NCBI GenBank assembly: GCA_017354515.1
Contig: JAFMQT010000179.1
Span: 1-8,404 of the forward strand
DNA: 8,404 bases
Origin: Nocardia sp.
GTDB taxonomy: Bacteria > Actinomycetota > Actinomycetes > Mycobacteriales > Mycobacteriaceae
Reading direction: 5' to 3'
Part shown: one piece after another, positions 7,195-8,404 of the stretch
Numbering within the stretch: the stretch's first letter is position 1
Layout: each line of letters begins with the position of its first letter
The notes under the pieces: generated by a model
Database searches by the model: none
Seen by the model: only the letters and a program-made list of their open reading frames with translations
What the model was told of the DNA's origin: nothing
Position numbers and translations under genes: made by a program

Positions 7195-8022
7195 ATGGAA
7201 TCGGTCGCGGGTAAGCGGGTACTGATCACCGGCGCTGCGATGGGACTGGGGAAATCGTTCGCCCAGCGCGCGGTGCGGGAGCGGGCCGCCGACGTGGTGC
7301 TGTGGGATATCGACGAGAGCTCGCTGAAGCAGACCGCCGACGAACTGTCGGAGGGTACGGCCGCGCGGGTCCACCGGTACGTGGTGGACGTGTCCGATCA
7401 GCAGGCGATCATCGATGCCGCGGCCGCGGTGCGTTCGGAGGTCGGCGATATCGACATCCTGGTCAACAACGCCGGAATCGTGCGCGGTAACGGCTACTTC
7501 TGGGAGACCGAGAATCGGGCCGATATCGATAAGACGATGGCTATCAACTCCCTCGCGCCGATGTACGTGGCGCTGGAGTTCCTGCCGGCGATGGTCGAGC
7601 GCCGGCTGCCCGCCCGCGTGCTCAATATCGCGTCCTCGGCGGGCCTGGTGGCCAATCCGCGGATGAGTGTCTACGCCGCGTCCAAGTGGGCGGCGCTGGG
7701 CTGGTCGGATTCGGTGCGCCTGGAACTCGAGCAGTCCGGCAACGAGCACGTCAAGGTCACCACCGTGTGCCCGACCTACATCAACACCGGAATGTTCGAC
7801 GGCGCCAAGGGATTCCTGTTCACCCCGATCCTGGAACAGGAAGAGGTCGTCGACACCTCGTGGCGGGAGATGAAGAAGGGCTCACCGCTGGTGGTCCTGC
7901 CGTGGACCTCGCGCCTGAACCGCGCGATCACCGGCCTGCTGCCACTGAAGGTGCGCGACTTCTACCTCAACGCCGTCGGCGTCTACCACTCGATGGACGA
8001 ATTCACCGGCCGCAAGCGCTGA
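7195..8022 (+). CDS. Short-chain dehydrogenase/reductase, SDR16C-like
   Basis: This is a Rossmann-fold oxidoreductase of 275 residues that interconverts an alcohol and an aldehyde or ketone. Classical SDR motifs are present in order: TGAAMGLG cofactor loop (12-19), Asp38 at the end of the second strand (favours NAD over NADP), NNAG (91-94), catalytic Ser147, and Tyr160-x3-Lys164 in YAASK. The C-terminal half resembles the RDH10 / 17-beta-HSD11 (SDR16C) group: CPTYINTGMFDGAKG after the active site, then a 'lid' of about 220-275 with VVLPW and LPLKVRDFYLN and the end MDEFTGRKR. Relatives in that group act on retinol, steroids or other lipids and often associate with membranes, but no transmembrane helix is evident here. 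The gene is cotranscribed with the aldehyde dehydrogenase, so a plausible role is the first oxidation step (alcohol to aldehyde) before it. The subfamily was assigned by eye. Confidence 0.93.
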   Translation: MESVAGKRVLITGAAMGLGKSFAQRAVRERAADVVLWDIDESSLKQTADELSEGTAARVHRYVVDVSDQQAIIDAAAAVRSEVGDIDILVNNAGIVRGNGYFWETENRADIDKTMAINSLAPMYVALEFLPAMVERRLPARVLNIASSAGLVANPRMSVYAASKWAALGWSDSVRLELEQSGNEHVKVTTVCPTYINTGMFDGAKGFLFTPILEQEEVVDTSWREMKKGSPLVVLPWTSRLNRAITGLLPLKVRDFYLNAVGVYHSMDEFTGRKR

Positions 8023-8039
8023 TTCGGAGGGCTCGCCCG

Positions 8040-8064
8040 AGCATGCCGCGCCATTCGGCGTGCT
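8040..8064. terminator. Hairpin between convergent SDR and NUDIX-like genes
   Basis: GCATGCCG (8041-8048) pairs with CGGCGTGC (8056-8063) through seven Watson-Crick pairs and one T-G wobble, around a 7-base loop. An outer A-T pair (8040/8064) lengthens the stem to 9. It starts 18 bases after the SDR stop and 16 bases beyond the NUDIX-like stop. There is no T-tract, as is common for actinobacterial terminators. It could serve both directions. Confidence 0.5.
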
Positions 8065-8079
8065 GCGCGCGGGGCGTGG

Positions 8080-8404
8080 TTACGTTTCGCCTCCGGCGCC
8101 GGTCCGTTCTCGCCAGGGCAGGCGGCGCGGCGGCGTCGGGATTCGGCCGGCCAGCAGATCCGCGGTCAGTGCGGCCAAACCCACCGGAAATACGGTCTGC
8201 TCGGTGTTTTCGAGTTCTTCGACGGTCCACCATCGGAGCTCCTGCACGGCTTCGCTCTCGGTGGCGAGCATTCCGCTGGTGTCGAGCTCGATCCGCGGAT
8301 CGGCGGGGCGGTGGAAGAAGTAGTCCTCACGGAAGGTCCCCGACAACCATCCGGGAATACTGAGATATCCGGACGCCGTCGCCACCACCGGGCCGAGCGC
8401 TTCC
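8080..8404 (-). CDS. NUDIX hydrolase-like protein, 5'-truncated
   Basis: Only the C-terminal ~108 residues are inside the window; the frame stays open to the edge (reading EALGPVVATASGYLS), so the start and the Nudix box lie beyond 8404. The visible part fits the second half of a NUDIX fold: a leading LGPVV strand, GTFREDYFFHRP, then an ELRWWTVEELENTEQTVFP segment and a Leu-rich last helix (LAALTADLLAG), as in many actinobacterial NUDIX hydrolases of about 150-170 residues. These cleave nucleoside diphosphates linked to another group; the substrate cannot be told here. A GTG at 8388 could act as a start but would cut the domain in half, so I reject it. The catalytic Nudix box cannot be checked. 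The gene converges on the SDR gene with 57 bp between them, and I see no functional tie to that module. Confidence 0.75.
   Translation of the reverse strand, partial: EALGPVVATASGYLSIPGWLSGTFREDYFFHRPADPRIELDTSGMLATESEAVQELRWWTVEELENTEQTVFPVGLAALTADLLAGRIPTPPRRLPWRERTGAGGET

Noticed and set aside
5443..7749. A 768-codon open frame on the - strand opposite the aldehyde dehydrogenase and SDR genes
   Set aside because: It mirrors two genes with complete catalytic motifs and is rich in His, Arg and Gly as expected of antisense frames in GC-rich DNA; its product shows no recognisable domain.
7887..7894. GCTGGTGG, identical to the E. coli Chi octamer, in the SDR gene
   Set aside because: In such GC-rich DNA this octamer is expected by chance, and Chi of E. 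coli is not established as the recognition site for actinobacterial RecBCD.

Overview
The window is very GC-rich, with strong G/C bias at third codon positions and gene content typical of a mycolic-acid actinomycete. Nocardia is my best guess and Rhodococcus or a relative is possible; this rests on codon style and gene families, not on a database match. All protein-coding space is accounted for, and no gap between genes exceeds about 140 bases.

Region 1 (1-4633, + strand) is the end of a DNA-repair operon: a 5'-truncated recB (helicase-nuclease subunit) followed with an ATGA overlap by a complete recD (5'-3' helicase subunit). The recC partner would be expected upstream, outside the window. 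Every helicase and nuclease motif expected in the visible parts is intact.

Region 2 (4634-4738) is the short gap between convergent recD and a TetR-type regulator gene. It is almost filled by an 18-bp tandem repeat (five full units, 4653-4742, plus a half unit). The repeat is an amplification of the 3' end of the tetR gene, so every unit carries another in-frame TGA for that gene.

Region 3 (4739-8022) looks like one regulated catabolic module. A TetR-family repressor gene (- strand) is divergent from a gene for a GabD2-like aldehyde dehydrogenase, which is followed after 36 bp by a short-chain dehydrogenase/reductase (SDR) gene. The 140-bp divergent gap holds a perfect 6-3-6 inverted repeat that is a good operator candidate. 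The SDR resembles the SDR16C (RDH10/17-beta-HSD11-like) group. The aldehyde dehydrogenase lacks the arginines that hold the carboxylate of succinic semialdehyde in true SSADHs. The simplest reading is a two-step oxidation of a probably lipophilic alcohol to an acid, induced when the TetR protein binds a pathway ligand.

Region 4 (8023-8404) holds a probable hairpin terminator between convergent genes and the C-terminal part of a NUDIX-hydrolase-like gene on the - strand, cut by the window edge. I found no mobile element, CRISPR array, tRNA or rRNA. The most unusual features are the stop-codon tandem repeat and the substrate-site changes in the aldehyde dehydrogenase.
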